Assembly (NCBI GenBank): GCA_003260355.1
Contig: MPSQ01000001.1
Coordinates: 310,001-374,000, forward strand
DNA: 64,000 nt
Direction: 5' to 3'
Origin: SR1 bacterium human oral taxon HOT-345
Lineage (GTDB): Bacteria > Patescibacteriota > Gracilibacteria > Absconditabacterales > Absconditicoccaceae
The notes under the pieces were generated by a model. It did not search any database, was not told the DNA's origin, and worked only from the letters and a program-made list of their open reading frames with translations. A program made the position numbers and the translations under genes. How positions within the stretch are numbered: position 1 is the stretch's first letter; each line of letters begins with the position of its first letter. This document shows positions 11,335-21,755 of the stretch, one piece after another.

Positions 11335-11514
11335 GTATAGTAATGTACGGAGGAAACCTTCCAATCCATTCCGGGGATGGCTAAGGTGAGGGTTTCTATT
11401 GTGACCCCTTCCTTCTCTGCCGGTGGTATGGCTATTAGTTCTTACTAGCTATCAAATTAGTTAGTTTCTACTAATTATTAGATTTGTAAACCTCTTCGAT
11501 AAGCGGAGAGGTTT
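11335..11514 (+). ncRNA. Candidate structured RNA ending in a hairpin
   Basis: The stretch is clearly more GC-rich than its surroundings and has no credible reading frame. It contains paired blocks such as GGAGG/CCTTCC (11348-11363), ATCCATTCCGGGGATGG and GGGTTTC/GACCCC. It ends with an 8-bp stem AAACCTCT/AGAGGTTT (11488-11514). A TATAGT sequence at about 11336 could be its promoter -10. I could not match it to RNase P, SRP, tmRNA or 6S RNA by their conserved segments. Confidence 0.35.
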
Positions 11515-11534
11515 ATTCGTTAATGATGAAGAAT

Positions 11535-11903
11535 CTATGCAAGAGATGATCATAAGAAGTATCGCACTATAAGAGCCAGAGCGAAGTTTCCTAGAGACCA
11601 TACAAGAGATCGTTTGCAATAGGATTTATTTTTTAATTCCCATACTTGAGATATGACTAAAAAGATGGCAGCAATGCATATTCATACAATAGTATAGGTG
11701 TTATAAATTTCTCCTACCAATCAAGAGATAAACATTCCAACACTATTAGCAGATTCCCCAAAGAGAGAACTAATTGTGTTGTTCATGATTAATTTATTGT
11801 GAGCATTGAGCGTTAAAATAAATAACAGTGCTCCAAAAAGGGAATAAAACATTCCGAATAACGAAGATAGAATTGTAAATTGAGAGATTCTTTTCGTTTG
11901 CAT
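11535..11903 (-). CDS. Small integral membrane protein
   Basis: A 122-residue protein with three or four hydrophobic segments (residues 8-32, 45-62, 70-85, 98-115) and three in-frame UGA codons read as Gly (for example ISGLVGE). The start is ATG 11901-11903 (MQTKRISQF). There is no recognised family. It is convergent with the plus-strand gene and candidate RNA to its left, whose terminal hairpin sits 20 bp away. Confidence 0.5.
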
Positions 11904-12090
11904 TTTAATATCAGTTAGAAACTAAAAAACGACTATATTATAATTAATATATCATATTTTACAAATTTATTTAAGCAATTGTAAATATGTTTCTTTGTAT
12001 CATCAATATCATATGAAGTATACATCAGTGTTTCTGTCTTATCTGTTAGTGATCTTTTTTTATAGTATTTGAGGGGAATTTTAATTGCTC

Positions 12091-12119
12091 TTGTTTTTCA
12101 GGCTGAGAATAGTTATAGT
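12091..12119 (+). promoter_or_regulatory. Promoter of the MATE gene
   Basis: TTGTTT 12091-12096, 17 bp, TATAGT 12114-12119, immediately followed by TCAGG. Confidence 0.55.
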
Positions 12120-12162
12120 TCAGGTTCGTGCTAAAAAAAGAACTTTATTTTCAATTATACTT

Positions 12163-13509
12163 ATGGAGGCAGAAACAAAACAACTCTGAACACAAACTAT
12201 TGGAAAGCTTTTACTCAAGCAGTCGGCTCCAGCAGTGATTGGGATGCTCGTCCTCGCGTTATATAACTTTGTGGATTCCATCTTTATCGGAAAATATGTC
12301 GGAATGGAAGGGCTTGCTGCGACAAGTATCGTATTCCCGATTCAGATGATTATTGGAGCGTTTGCGATGGCGTTCGGTGTGGGAGCGGCGTCTATTATTT
12401 CTAGGAGTATCGGTGCAAAAGCATATGAAAAAGTTTGACAAGTATTTGGGACGCTTCAACTGATGACGTTCGGCTTTTTGGTGATTTTGAGTGTGGTTTG
12501 ACTTTGTTTCGTGCCGCAGCTCTTGGATCTTTTTGGAGCAACGCCTGAGAGTATGGAGTTTGCGAGAGCATATATGGTGCCTCTCTTATTCGGAGCGGTC
12601 TTTTTGGGATTTGAGATGTCCAACAACAATATTATTAGGTCGGTCGGGCATGCGACGATGAGTATGAAGATCATGCTTACGAGTGCGATCACCAATTTGA
12701 TTCTGGATTTTGTCTTTATGAAGATATTTGGCTGGGGAATGGCTGGGGCTGCTTGGGCGACGGTGATTTCCTGGATCGTTTCTTGCGGGATGATGCTGTG
12801 GTATTATTTGAGTCCAAAGAATGTGATCCCGATCGCGATCAAGCATCTTCGTATTCATTTGCAGAGTGCAAAAGAAATAATTCTGATTGGACTGCCGAGT
12901 TTTTTTAGGCAGATTGTGGCGAGTTTAACGACGGCGTTGATCAATAATTATCTCAGGAAGTATGGAGGGACGGAAGCGATTGCGATTTATGGGATTGTAT
13001 ACAAAGTCTTGCAGCTGTATATGATGCCGATGTTTGGAATCGTGCAGGGAATGCAACCGATTATCGGCTATAATTATGGAGCGAAAAGTCTTGATCGTGT
13101 GAAAAAAGTCGTTCTGCTTGGAATTCAGATTTTGACGCTTTTTACGACAGCGATTTCTTTGATTTATCGGGTGTTCCCGACTTTTTTGGTGTCGTTTTTT
13201 TCTGAGGATCCACAGCTGATTGCCAATACGGGAAAGGTGCTTCAGATGGTCGTAGCGTGCTTTGCAGTAGTAGGATTTCAGGTGGTTTCCTCTTCTATGT
13301 ATCAGGCTTTGGGGTTTGTGAAAAAGGCGTTTCTTTTGACCTTACTCAGGCAACTTATCGTTTTTATCCCGGTGCTTTTCTTGATGCTTTGGCTGCGAGA
13401 GGATAAACTCCAAGCGGTTTGGCTCAGTTTCCCAATTACTGATGCGATCGGAGTGGTGTTTACGGTGCTGATTTTTGTGCCTGATTTTAAGAAGATGAAG
13501 TCGGCGTAG
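12163..13509 (+). CDS. MATE-family efflux transporter
   Basis: The 448-residue protein has about 12 membrane helices and the MATE pattern: IGMLVLALYNFVDSIFIG in helix 1, GVGAASIISRSIGA, then the second-half repeat with GLPSFFRQ and GMQPIIGYNYGA. MATE proteins export cationic drugs or metabolites using Na+ or H+. In-frame UGA codons at 12186-12188, 12438 and 12498 give Gly. Its codons are richer in GCG, TCG and CGG than those of its neighbours, which may hint at more recent acquisition. Confidence 0.88.
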
Positions 13510-13570
13510 CAGGAGGCTAGCTAGGTTTCTCTTTCTCATCTCGGTGGAATGAGTATGGCGGTGATTGCTC

Positions 13571-13598
13571 TTGTATTTTTGGTAAAGACTCTTACATT
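13571..13598 (+). promoter_or_regulatory. Promoter of tmk
   Basis: TTGTAT 13571-13576, 16 bp, TACATT 13593-13598, four bases, TCTGG at 13603. Confidence 0.7.
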
Positions 13599-13633
13599 TG
13601 GATCTGGTTTTATTCTCTTATTTTTTTAGAGTG

Positions 13634-14308
13634 ATGCAAAAAACAGGAAAGCTGATTGTCATTGATGGAACGGATGGAAGCTGAAAGAAAACGCAAACTG
13701 AACTCCTTGTTCAGCGTCTCACATCTGAGGGTTATGAAGTCGAGAAGATTGATTTCCCGCAGTATGGGAAAAAGTCTGCGGGTCCTACTGAAGAGTATTT
13801 GAGCGGGAGCTTTGGGACGGCGGCTGAAGTCTCTCCCTATCAGGCTTCGGTGCTGTATGCGGTAGATAGGTTTTCTGCCTCTTTTCAGATCAGGAAATGG
13901 CTTGAAGAAGGGAAGATTGTGATCTCTGATCGTTATGTATCTGCGAATATGGGGCATCAGGCAGGAAAGATTGATGATCTCGCAGAAAGGGACCGCTTTT
14001 TGGAGTGGTTGGAAGCGTTTGAATACGGGCTTTTGGGGATTCCCCGTCCTGATATTCAGATTTTTCTCTATTTAGATCCAGAAATTAGTAGAAATCTGGC
14101 TCTGAAAGTTGAAAAGCCTAATATGGACAAATCAAAAGATATTCATGAAAACGATGCTGAACATATGAGAAAGGCAAGTGAGGCTTTTCGTTATGTGGCA
14201 GAGAAGTATGGCTGGACTCAAATTGCTTGTGCTGAGCAGGGTGAGATGAAAACTAGAGAGCAGATTTCCAGTGAACTTTATCAGAAGATTGCTTCGATGC
14301 TTGCGTAA
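13634..14308 (+). CDS. tmk: Thymidylate kinase
   Basis: Tmk phosphorylates dTMP to dTDP. The 224-residue protein has P-loop IDGTDGSGKKTQ, in which the Gly before Lys-Lys is encoded by UGA (13682-13684). It also has the DRY-type motif ISDRYVSANMGHQ and a lid region around residues 145-165. Length fits the family. A nucleoside monophosphate kinase of related specificity is the only alternative. Confidence 0.88.
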
Positions 14309-14328
14309 AAGATTTTTTGGATAAAGTC

Positions 14329-14356
14329 TTGCTTTTCTTTTTCAAATCCCTACCCT
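14329..14356 (+). promoter_or_regulatory. Promoter of small gene at 14388
   Basis: TTGCTT 14329-14334, 16 bp, TACCCT 14351-14356 followed by CAGG. Confidence 0.65.
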
Positions 14357-14387
14357 CAGGAAGTCTTTATATCTTTTCTTTCCCTTT

Positions 14388-14597
14388 ATGTCTCTAGAAC
14401 AAAATCTGCACAAAAAGATGATGAAAATGATTCTTGGAACTGTTGTTCATATTGAAGATACTGAGCAATCAGAGGCGGTTTTGTCTGCTATGGAAGATAC
14501 TGCAAAACCTAAAGCTCGTGGTATAAAGCAGTTTTTCTTGTCTGGAATCAACGAACTGAAGAGGGATATTAAGAAAGGAAAGAAGAAATCAGCATAA
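14388..14597 (+). CDS. Small basic hypothetical protein
   Basis: A 69-residue protein: helix-forming N-half (LEQNLHKKMMKMILG), acidic middle and lysine-rich C-terminus (RDIKKGKKKSA). No UGA codons. It has its own promoter of the window's standard form and a 32-nt leader, which supports it being real. No family is recognised. Confidence 0.65.
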   Translation: MSLEQNLHKKMMKMILGTVVHIEDTEQSEAVLSAMEDTAKPKARGIKQFFLSGINELKRDIKKGKKKSA

Positions 14598-14641
14598 GTT
14601 TTTGTGGTTTGATTATCTTTTATTTTTTTATTGAAAAGTGT

Positions 14642-15142
14642 ATGAAAACAGAAGGATCAAGTTTTTCTTTTTTGGGTGGAGGAGTTGCGTTATTGTGTGC
14701 AATGATGCTCCTTTTGGGATGATGTATGTCGCCTCATAGTGTCCAACCCAACGCTAAAGTCAGCTTTTCTTATGTTGCGGTAGATCCAGAGACGAAGGAG
14801 ACTGTTGCCTCCGGGACGAAGAAAGATATGCTGCTTGACTTTACAGGGACTGCTCTTTATCAGCTTTTGGAGGGAGCAAAGAAGGATGAAGTCAGAACTT
14901 GAATTTTGACTGATCCTTTGACTCAGCATGATGATTCGCTTCTTCAGAAGCAAACATCAGTGGTTCTCGCTGAGATGTGATTGCCTAGTGAGGTAGGAAC
15001 TCGCGTGACTATGGGAGATGCGTCGTTTTTGACAACGGCTGTTGTGACTGAAGATGGGGTAGAGCAGGTTGTTTTGGATGGGAATCCTGTGGAGACTATA
15101 GTGCCTTTGAATTGGTCATTTACGATCACTGAGATTAAGTAG
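14642..15142 (+). CDS. FKBP/SlyD-like lipoprotein
   Basis: The 166-residue protein has a hydrophobic signal ending in a lipobox LLGGC, whose second Gly is UGA (14717-14719); the mature protein would be lipid-anchored at Cys 27. The mature part follows the SlyD/FKBP pattern: VSFSYVAVDPETKE, DFTGTALYQLLEG, PSEVGTRVTMGD in the flap region, and DGNPVETIVPLNWSFTITEI resembling the SlyD segment DGNHPLAGKTL. It may be a peptidyl-prolyl isomerase or chaperone at the cell surface. Stop TAG, followed by a terminator. Confidence 0.72.
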
Positions 15143-15149
15143 TTTTTTT

Positions 15150-15460
15150 GTCTGGGTCCCCTTTTGTAGGGGAGCCTTTTTTTGAATGAGGATCTTTTTG
15201 TCCGGGATTTTATTGAGTTTACTCCTCATTGCATCTTCTGCTTCTTTGGTCTTGCTGGCTTTATCTGTGAACTCCAGAACTTTATTAGAGAGTATTGAAA
15301 AGGTCTCTTGTCCGACTATTTTTAGTCTCTGTAGAGGAATTTCATTTTTTGTTGCCCAATCTTTGAGAGAACGAGAAGATTCTTGCAAAGCGGAAGAAGC
15401 TCTGTCGGTTGCAGAGATGATAATCTCTATTGAATTTTTCATAGCCATTCCAACTTGCAT
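15150..15460 (-). pseudogene. Phage tape-measure-like fragment
   Basis: On the minus strand a frame starting MQVGMAMKNSIEIIISATD gives an amphipathic, helical sequence (DRASSALQESSRSLKDW) resembling the N-terminus of phage tail tape-measure proteins. It reaches no stop codon of its own before running through the terminator and antisense to the FKBP-like gene, so it looks like a remnant of about 100 codons. The plus strand holds an alternative frame of 94 codons (15186-15470) with a signal-like start. I prefer the minus reading but not strongly. Confidence 0.35.
15154..15183 (+). terminator. Intrinsic terminator of the FKBP-like gene
   Basis: A GC-rich stem (GGTCCCC with GGGGAGCC, 15155-15176) is followed by seven or more T. 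Confidence 0.85.
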
Positions 15461-15482
15461 TCTAAAATAAAACTGTTATAAT
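15455..15482 (+). promoter_or_regulatory. Strong promoter upstream of small ORF and repeat array
   Basis: TTGCAT 15455-15460, 16 bp, TATAAT 15477-15482, directly followed by TCTGTTAC. This is the best match to consensus in the window. Confidence 0.75.
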
Positions 15483-15510
15483 TCTGTTACTTTATTTACT
15501 GGTTAATATT

Positions 15511-15615
15511 ATGTACTGAAATCTTTATAAGGATTTCCCTCAAGCTACAAAGTCATCCGTGATTTATAATCTCATAAACAAAGATCAAAAATCTGATACT
15601 CCGCTTTTTTTGTAG
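15511..15615 (+). CDS. Possible 34-residue peptide
   Basis: ATG at 15511, 28 nt after the strong promoter, opens a 34-codon frame (MYGNLYKDFPQATK start, one UGA as Gly) ending TAG. There is no family. It could be a leader peptide or the start of a leader transcript. Confidence 0.4.
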
Positions 15616-15750
15616 TTTTATCTTTGCTCGCTTTGGTGGTAGCGGTAGCACTTCTTATTTTGATACGATAATTATTTCTTACTTTTCATTACCATTTTGA
15701 CCATAACCGCTTGTATAATTTCTAGTGGACAATTAAGATAATCTTGATAG
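15616..15750 (+). promoter_or_regulatory. AT-rich leader of the repeat array
   Basis: No gene. A TATAAT at 15714-15719 lies 32 bp before the first repeat, but no -35 of good spacing is seen. The position and composition fit a CRISPR leader. Confidence 0.4.
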
Positions 15751-16086
15751 CTCATTTAAAGAAAGCTCCAAACGAGGAGCATCGAAATTCACAGAGCTGC
15801 ATAATGATATTGCTCTCCACCTTGTCATTTAAAAAAAGCTCCAAACAAGGAGCATCGAAACAAATCCGAATATATGGTAGCATTACAATACTGAGCTTTA
15901 GAGAAAGCTCCAAACAAGGAGCATCGAAACTCGCTAAATCTTCTGCTAGTAATTCTCATGGTTGTCTTTAAATAAAACTCCAAACAAGGAGCATCGAAGC
16001 AAACTAAAAAACAGTTCGAAAATAGCCTCCAGAATTGGTTTCGTTGTGCGCATTTTTCGAAAGCTCCAATTGAGGAGCGTCGAAAT
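15751..16086 (+). CRISPR. Five-repeat CRISPR-like array, no cas genes nearby
   Basis: Five repeats of about 38 nt are centred on the stem GCTCC-AAACAA-GGAGC and end ATCGAAAC. They start near 15751, 15824, 15893, 15963 and 16049. The four intervening segments are unrelated and about 35, 31, 32 and 48 nt long. The GAAAC 3' end resembles class 1 crRNA handles. The last copy is the most diverged (AATTGAGGAGCG), as expected at a leader-distal end, so transcription is probably left to right. The irregular spacers and absence of cas genes in the window leave open a non-CRISPR hairpin repeat. Confidence 0.55.
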
Positions 16087-16186
16087 GTTTTTGATATTTG
16101 TTTATTTTTAGTTTTATTAGTAAATAAAAAGAAATTTCTTCTAGGGCAATCTTGAAGTAATTTGACTTGAAAAACTACCATTCTTT

Positions 16187-16192
16187 TATACT
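16187..16192 (+). promoter_or_regulatory. Possible promoter -10 of the 727-residue protein gene
   Basis: TATACT 16187-16192. Candidate -35 hexamers TTGACT (16162-16167) and TTGAAA (16167-16172) are at spacings of 19 and 14 bp, neither ideal. Confidence 0.35.
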
Positions 16193-16235
16193 ATATTTTC
16201 GTTAGTTTTTGTTTTTTTAGTTATGTTTCCTTTGT

Positions 16236-18419
16236 ATGCATCTTTTTAAGAGGCTTTTGCTGACGAAGTTTCCCAATTCAACAATTCATAATGCTGTCAA
16301 TCCTGCAAGTATGTTTATTGGCTTCATTTCTGCCAAGGAATTTTTTTCGATTATTAATAGGAAGATTATAGAAAATCATAAGCTGAATCTCTTTGATGTG
16401 AACTTGGATCCCATAGAATTTAAAATGGGATTTGGAGAGAATCCAAATTCTGATAAACAGAAAGATTTAGAAATTTATTTTGCTTATGCGGTAGCTGCAA
16501 ATCTCAATGGAACGCTCTTTTTTTCTCCTGCGAATCTAGCAAATGGAGTTTCTTTGCTTGCTACGCTGTATTTTAAGCAAGCGATGACGAGTTTTCCTGA
16601 ATATTACTTTGTTCAGCTGATTTATACGGTTTTTTTGCTGAGTTTTACCTTTGTATCGAGGGTTAAGGTTTTTCCATCAGAACATGATCAGGAGAATTAT
16701 AATTGGTTTGTTGAGGTTTTCTTTGATTTTTACAAGATTACTTTTGAACAGTTACAAACTAAGATTTCTGATTCAGATTTTTTTGCTGTTAAAAAGGCAG
16801 TTTTACAAGAAACGGCATTCTGCTTTCTCCTTTTCCATTTTTATAAAAAGCTTAATAGTCTGCTTGCTGAGAAATCTTCGGATACTGATTATTTAGATTG
16901 GCTTCTTTGAAAAACTAAACAAACGAATTTGATCAAGGCTTTTAAGGAGAACTATGCGACAACAAAATATCTTCCTCATTCTTCTGCACTGGAGCAGAGT
17001 ATCCTCAATATGGTGCGGCCTGCGGATATTTTGATTAAATATCTTTTTGGTGATGCGAATCCGATTATTGCCGTGGAGACGATCGTTGCAAGGATTTTTG
17101 ATAAGACAGAGCTTGATCCATTGGTGCAATCCTTCCTTACTTCTGATGAGCAACTTCCTCAGCTTTTTGAGTATCTTTTGGAGTATAAAAAATATAAATA
17201 CTGATTCTTTGCAGGCGTTCAGAATTATATTATCAAACTTCTCAGATCCGAGGGGAAAGAAGATATTTTGGAGGATATCGATGAAATGCTCTCCGCGATT
17301 GACAATGGGGACGATATTTCCAATTTTGATGTGCCTGAGAGGATTAAAAGGGAATCTAAAGTGACGGAGAGGCTTCTTAATTTCTACGTTACTCTGCTCG
17401 GTGGCTTTACGACTGCTAGAGGAGACAGCTTTTATTTAAGGCTTTTGAAGCCGGAAATTTTGGATTTTTTTACAAAAAATTCTCTCAATAGTTTGCTGGG
17501 GTCGGAGGTTCAGCTTGAGTATTTCGGTGGTGTTTTGTACCAATATGCCAAAAATCTGTACTACTACAGCTATATTAATGAGAATATCAGAGCTGGGAAA
17601 AACAAGTTTTCTATGCCACTTAAAGGCGATAGTTCCAAGGTGACGACCAACTTTTCTGTGATTAAACTTTATACTGAGGGGATGATTGCTTCTTTTTTTC
17701 AAGATTTAAATCCCAAAGATACCAAACTTACTATTAAAAATACTCAGATTTTAGAACTTTTTAAAACACAGTTTGGAGAACAGGTTTCGGAGATGGTTAA
17801 GTTAGGGGCTGATAAATTTTTAGAGGCTTTTTATGCGCCGATTCTTTCACAGATCAAAGATTCAAAGGCTTTTGTGCGTGTTTTATCCTCATCTTTGCAG
17901 GAAAATGATCTTGTCAATCTCAAAGATGCACTTTATAAACTAGATTTTTGGATCAGTTTTTCGTTTTTTAAAAAGTTAGAAGCCTTGAAGCTCTGAAAGC
18001 AATATGATGATTCCCTTTTGCTTGCGCTTTTTGGAAGTATCAGGGAGACATTCTTTGGATTAGCATTGCTATTTGTTTATCTTGAGCAGAAAGAAAAGGC
18101 TGCTTCTCGTGAAAAAAATGAGATTCTTTTGATGGTCTATGTGCGCGATATTTTGGGGATAAAAATTAAAAAAGCTGATCAGGTTTTTAAGGTAATGGTA
18201 GAGACGATAGAAGAGCTAAAGCCAATTTTGAAGCTTTGGATTTCTCTGGATGATAATAAAGGTTTCTTTGATCTTATTGCAAAAAATTGGGATTCTTTTT
18301 GTGCAGAAAAAACTGAAGATCAACTTCTCGCTTCTTTTTCTGGCGAAGATTTGGTGTGGTTTAGAGGCTTATTAAAGAATATTGCCTATTATAATAAGAG
18401 ATTTGTGATGCCAAGGTAG
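16236..18419 (+). CDS. 727-residue protein of unknown function
   Basis: One continuous frame with UGA as Gly at 16908, 17202 and 17994 and stop TAG. The protein is rich in Phe, Leu and Lys, mostly helical, with possible membrane-type stretches around residues 125-142 (FVQLIYTVFLLSFTFV) and 600-612 (FFGLALLFVYL). I find no P-loop, HEPN R-x4-H, GGDD or other catalytic motif and recognise no family. The start ATG 16236 follows an in-frame TAG. It lies 150 bp after the repeat array on the same strand. The two may be functionally linked, but only adjacency supports that. Confidence 0.75.
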
Positions 18420-18441
18420 CTTTTAGTTTATTGAGAGGATA

Positions 18442-18882
18442 ATGAAAACGGTAGTGATTACCTCGTGATATTTTAATCCGATTCATCCTGGGCATATTGA
18501 ATGCTTGCAGCTGTGCAAAGAGCTTGGAGATGAGCTTTGGGTAATCGTGAATAATGATGAGCAAGCAAAATTAAAAACCTGAAAATCTGAGGTTTTTCAG
18601 GATCAGGAGTTTAGGATGAAAGTTGTTGATTCAATCAAAGGGGTAGATCAGGTTTTTTTGGCTGTTGATGAGGATTGATCAGTTTGTGAGAGCATTAGAG
18701 CGATGGCAGAGAAGATTAGGGCTAAGTATTGAGCAGAAACGAAGATTATTTTTGGGAAATGAGGAGATAGATTTGCTGGAAACATCCCGGAAGTGCAAGT
18801 ATGCAAGGAACTAGGCATTGAAATCAGAGATGGATTATGATCCAAAACCCACAATAGCAGTGATTTTAGGGTGAAGATTTAA
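18442..18882 (+). CDS. Cytidylyltransferase-like nucleotidyltransferase
   Basis: The 146-residue protein has the nucleotidyltransferase signature near its start: TSGYFNPIHPGHIE, where HPGH is the catalytic HxGH and the first Gly is UGA. It also has VNNDEQAKLKTGKSE and the late GKGGDRFAG. The family mak es activated precursors such as CDP-glycerol or ADP-heptose (TagD/HldE C-domain type). It starts the plus-strand polysaccharide operon, with a GAGAGGAT ribosome-binding site. The exact substrate is unknown. Confidence 0.82.
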
Positions 18883-18903
18883 AATAATGTTTTAAAAAGC
18901 AGG

Positions 18904-20043
18904 ATGCAACAAGTGAAAGTGGTTCAATTTCTTCCCTACTTCCCACCACATAAATGAGGCTTGGAAACGGTAGCAGAGGAGTTTAGTAAATATTTTGTCA
19001 GTGAAAAATGCTGAGAAGTTCTCAATGTCACCTTTTCTGTTGGTCAAAAATCGCTTCAGAGTTATGAGCAAGATGGCTATAAAGTGTTCGTCTTGCCTGC
19101 GTTTGATTTTATTCATAATTATCCTTTTCCAAAGTTTTGGATTCCGCAGTTCCGATCTGTTTTGAAGCAAGTGAAAAAGCGAAATCCTGATATTATCCAG
19201 ACTCATACTAGATTTTTTCTTTCTACTTTTCTCTGAGGAATTTGTGCGAAGTTGTGAAAGAAAAAGTGGGTGCATGTAGAACATGGTTCTGGACTAGTGA
19301 AGGGATTGGTTCGGTGGAAATCTTGGATTTCAAATGCCTATGATTATACCCTCGGAAAACTGTGTTTCAATAGTGCGGATGAGATCGTAGCTATTAGTAA
19401 ATGAAATCTTCCTTTTATCAGAAGGTTTTCTAAAACGCCCACTAAAGTGATTTATAGGGGATTGGATTTTCCAGAGATGAGGAGAAAAGAGAAAAAGACT
19501 GATCAGGTTTCCCTTGGTTTTGTTGGAAGACTGGTAAAATTGAAGGGAGTGGACCTTTTGATTTCTGCCTTTGCTGACTTAGTCGTTGAAAATCCTCATT
19601 TGACCTTGCAAATTGTTGGAGATGGCGAAGAGAGGGGGAGTCTTGAAAAGCGGGTGAAGAACTTAGGATTAGAAGGGAAAGTGCAGTTTTTGGGATTTCA
19701 GGATAAGGAGGAAATTCAGCAGAGACTTCTCCCTTCCTGGGATATTTTTGTGAGTCCGAGTCTCCAAGAAGGTTTACCGACGACGGTGATTGAAGCTTTG
19801 TTTTCTCAGTGTATTACTGTTGCTACTGATGTCGGTGGAACGAGGGAAATCGCTGATGGAGAGGATTTTATTGTCATTGAGCCTTGAAATGTTGAAGCTT
19901 TGAAAAAAGGATTAAATCAGGCTTTAGCTCTTGTTTGAAAAGTGAATTGAGTTTCTTATCAGCAAGTGAGAGAGAGGTTTGACTGGAAGAGAGGAGCCCA
20001 GGAGTATTTAGAAATTTATGAGAAATTGGTATGAAAAAAGTAA
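18904..20043 (+). CDS. Glycosyltransferase family 4
   Basis: The 379-residue GT-B enzyme has the N-terminal FLPYFPPHKGGLETVAEE (Gly from UGA), then VGRLVKLKGVDLLI, VGDGEERGSLE and the C-terminal donor-binding SPSLQEGLPTTVIEA. GT4 enzymes transfer a sugar from a nucleotide donor onto a lipid-linked or growing glycan. Several UGA codons are read as Gly. It overlaps the next gene by 13 bp, so translation is coupled. Confidence 0.88.
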
Positions 20044-21095
20044 AATCTGAGACGGATAGAAAATACTATTTCTTGATCAATTCTTTGGAGATAGGAGGTG
20101 CTGAGAGGGTCGTTATCAACCAGGCAAATGAGTTAATCAAAAAAGGATTTCAAGTTTATGTTTTTACTTTGAAGTCTGCTTGTTTATACGATTTACCAAA
20201 ATGAGTCGTTCATATTCCTCTTTCTACGATTAGTGATAATTTTTGTTTATTTTTTGCTTTGCCTCGGTTTATCTATCGTTTTCAGTCTCTTAGGAAGAAA
20301 TATTGACTAGATGATGGAATTAGTTTCTTGGAAATCTCTAATTTTATTCATATTTTAGCTAGGCGTGAAGCGAAGATTTCTTTTAGAACACATATAAATT
20401 TTTTTACAGGTTTTTTTGGATGGCTTCAAAAACTCTTTATAAAAATTCTTTATCCGAGGGCAGCTAAAATTATTGTGAACTCTAGAGAAAATAGACACGA
20501 TCTTGCTGCTTATTTAGGCATTTCAGAGCAAAAAATTGAAGTTGTCTATAATAGTATTGATGAGGAGAAAATAATGCTGCTTTCTAGAGAGGCTCTTGAG
20601 GATGAACTTCAGAAAAAAATTAGAAATAAGCGTGTTTACATTACCGTCGGTAGACTTATCAAAGAGAAACACCATGAAATAATTATGGATGCGTTATCTT
20701 GTTTGAAGAATAAAAATTGGATATGGCTTATTGTCTGAGATGGTCCAGAGAGGAGTTTTCTAGAGACAAAAGCTCAGGAATATGGACTGGAGGATAGTAT
20801 CTTTTTCCTTGGTCAGCAAAAAAATATCTTTAAATATGTTGCAAAATCAGATTTCTTTCTTTATGCTTCCTCTGTAGAAGGATTTCCAAATGTCTTATTG
20901 GAGGCAAGATTTTTAGGGATTCCGATTATTACGACTGATTTTAAGAGTGGAGCGAGAGAGGTCATCTTGGGAGAGGATACAAATATGATTTGAAAAGTTC
21001 TCAGATATCCCTATAAGGGAAGACACTGATATCTATTAGATGCCAATCATTATTGAGTTCAATTTCTTGAGATAGTGAAATTGATAGGAAAGTAG
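20031..21095 (+). CDS. Glycosyltransferase family 4
   Basis: A 354-residue GT-B glycosyltransferase with EIGGAERVV near the N-terminus, IVNSRENRHDL, ITVGRLIKEK, VGDGPERSFLE (Gly from UGA) and the donor-site ASSVEGFPNVLLEA. Stop TAG. It is the second sugar transferase of the plus-strand operon. Acceptor and donor cannot be deduced. Confidence 0.87.
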
Positions 21096-21133
21096 ATGTA
21101 AAGTCAGAATTTTTATATTGTTCTTCATTATTG

Positions 21134-21754
21134 ATGAAATTACCTTATTATGCAAAAAGATATATAGAAGGAAATAAAAGTGCTTCTAAATCTTTAGGTT
21201 GGAAAGATGAGAAGGTTGATCTTTTGCTGAAAAAATGAGATGTGGTGCTAGATATTTGATGTGCGGTCGGTGGTTTTTATGATAAGCGAAAGCATAAGAA
21301 AATTGATTTTCATGGCGTAGATTATAATCCAGATCTGGTAAAATTTTGTAATGAAAAATGATTACAGGTTAAGGAATGAGATATTTCCAAAGGGAAACTG
21401 GATTACCCTGATGAAACCTTTGATTTTATTTACTGTTCGCATGTTTTAGAGCATATTTTGAGTAATGAGCAAATTGCGCTCTTTTGAGAGATGTCGAGAG
21501 TTTTAAAAAAAGGAGGAAAATTGATGCTTTTCACTCCTACACCTTATACTTGGTATTTCTGGGATGATCCTACTCATCAGAGGCCTTCGACTCATGGTTC
21601 GCTAGAACATTTGGCAAAGGATGCTGGTTTGAGAGTGATTGAATCTAAATATTCTAATACGAGATTTTTCCCTCAAAGTGCTCAGAAATGGCTTAGATTG
21701 CCTCCATTTAGGTCTTTCCTCTGGGAAGTATATTTAGTAGCTGAGAAGTCTTAA
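21134..21754 (+). CDS. Class I SAM-dependent methyltransferase
   Basis: The 206-residue protein has motif I VLDIGCAVGGF (the first Gly from UGA), an acidic post-I segment HGVDYNPDLV and CSHVLEH preceding the LKKGGKLMLFTPTPY strand. It is of the methyltransferase type 11 kind often found in glycan clusters, where it methylates a sugar or lipid carrier. It lies 38 bp after the preceding glycosyltransferase. Confidence 0.8.
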
Positions 21755-21755
21755 A

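Noticed and set aside
11335-11514. RNase P, SRP or tmRNA
   Set aside because: None of their conserved segments is present.
15186-15470. 94-codon plus ORF with signal-peptide-like start
   Set aside because: The antisense reading looks more like a real protein, and hydrophobicity is expected opposite such helices; kept only as an alternative.
16236-18419. The 727-residue protein as a Cas effector
   Set aside because: No RuvC, HNH, HEPN R-x4-H or GGDD motif could be found; only adjacency supports it.
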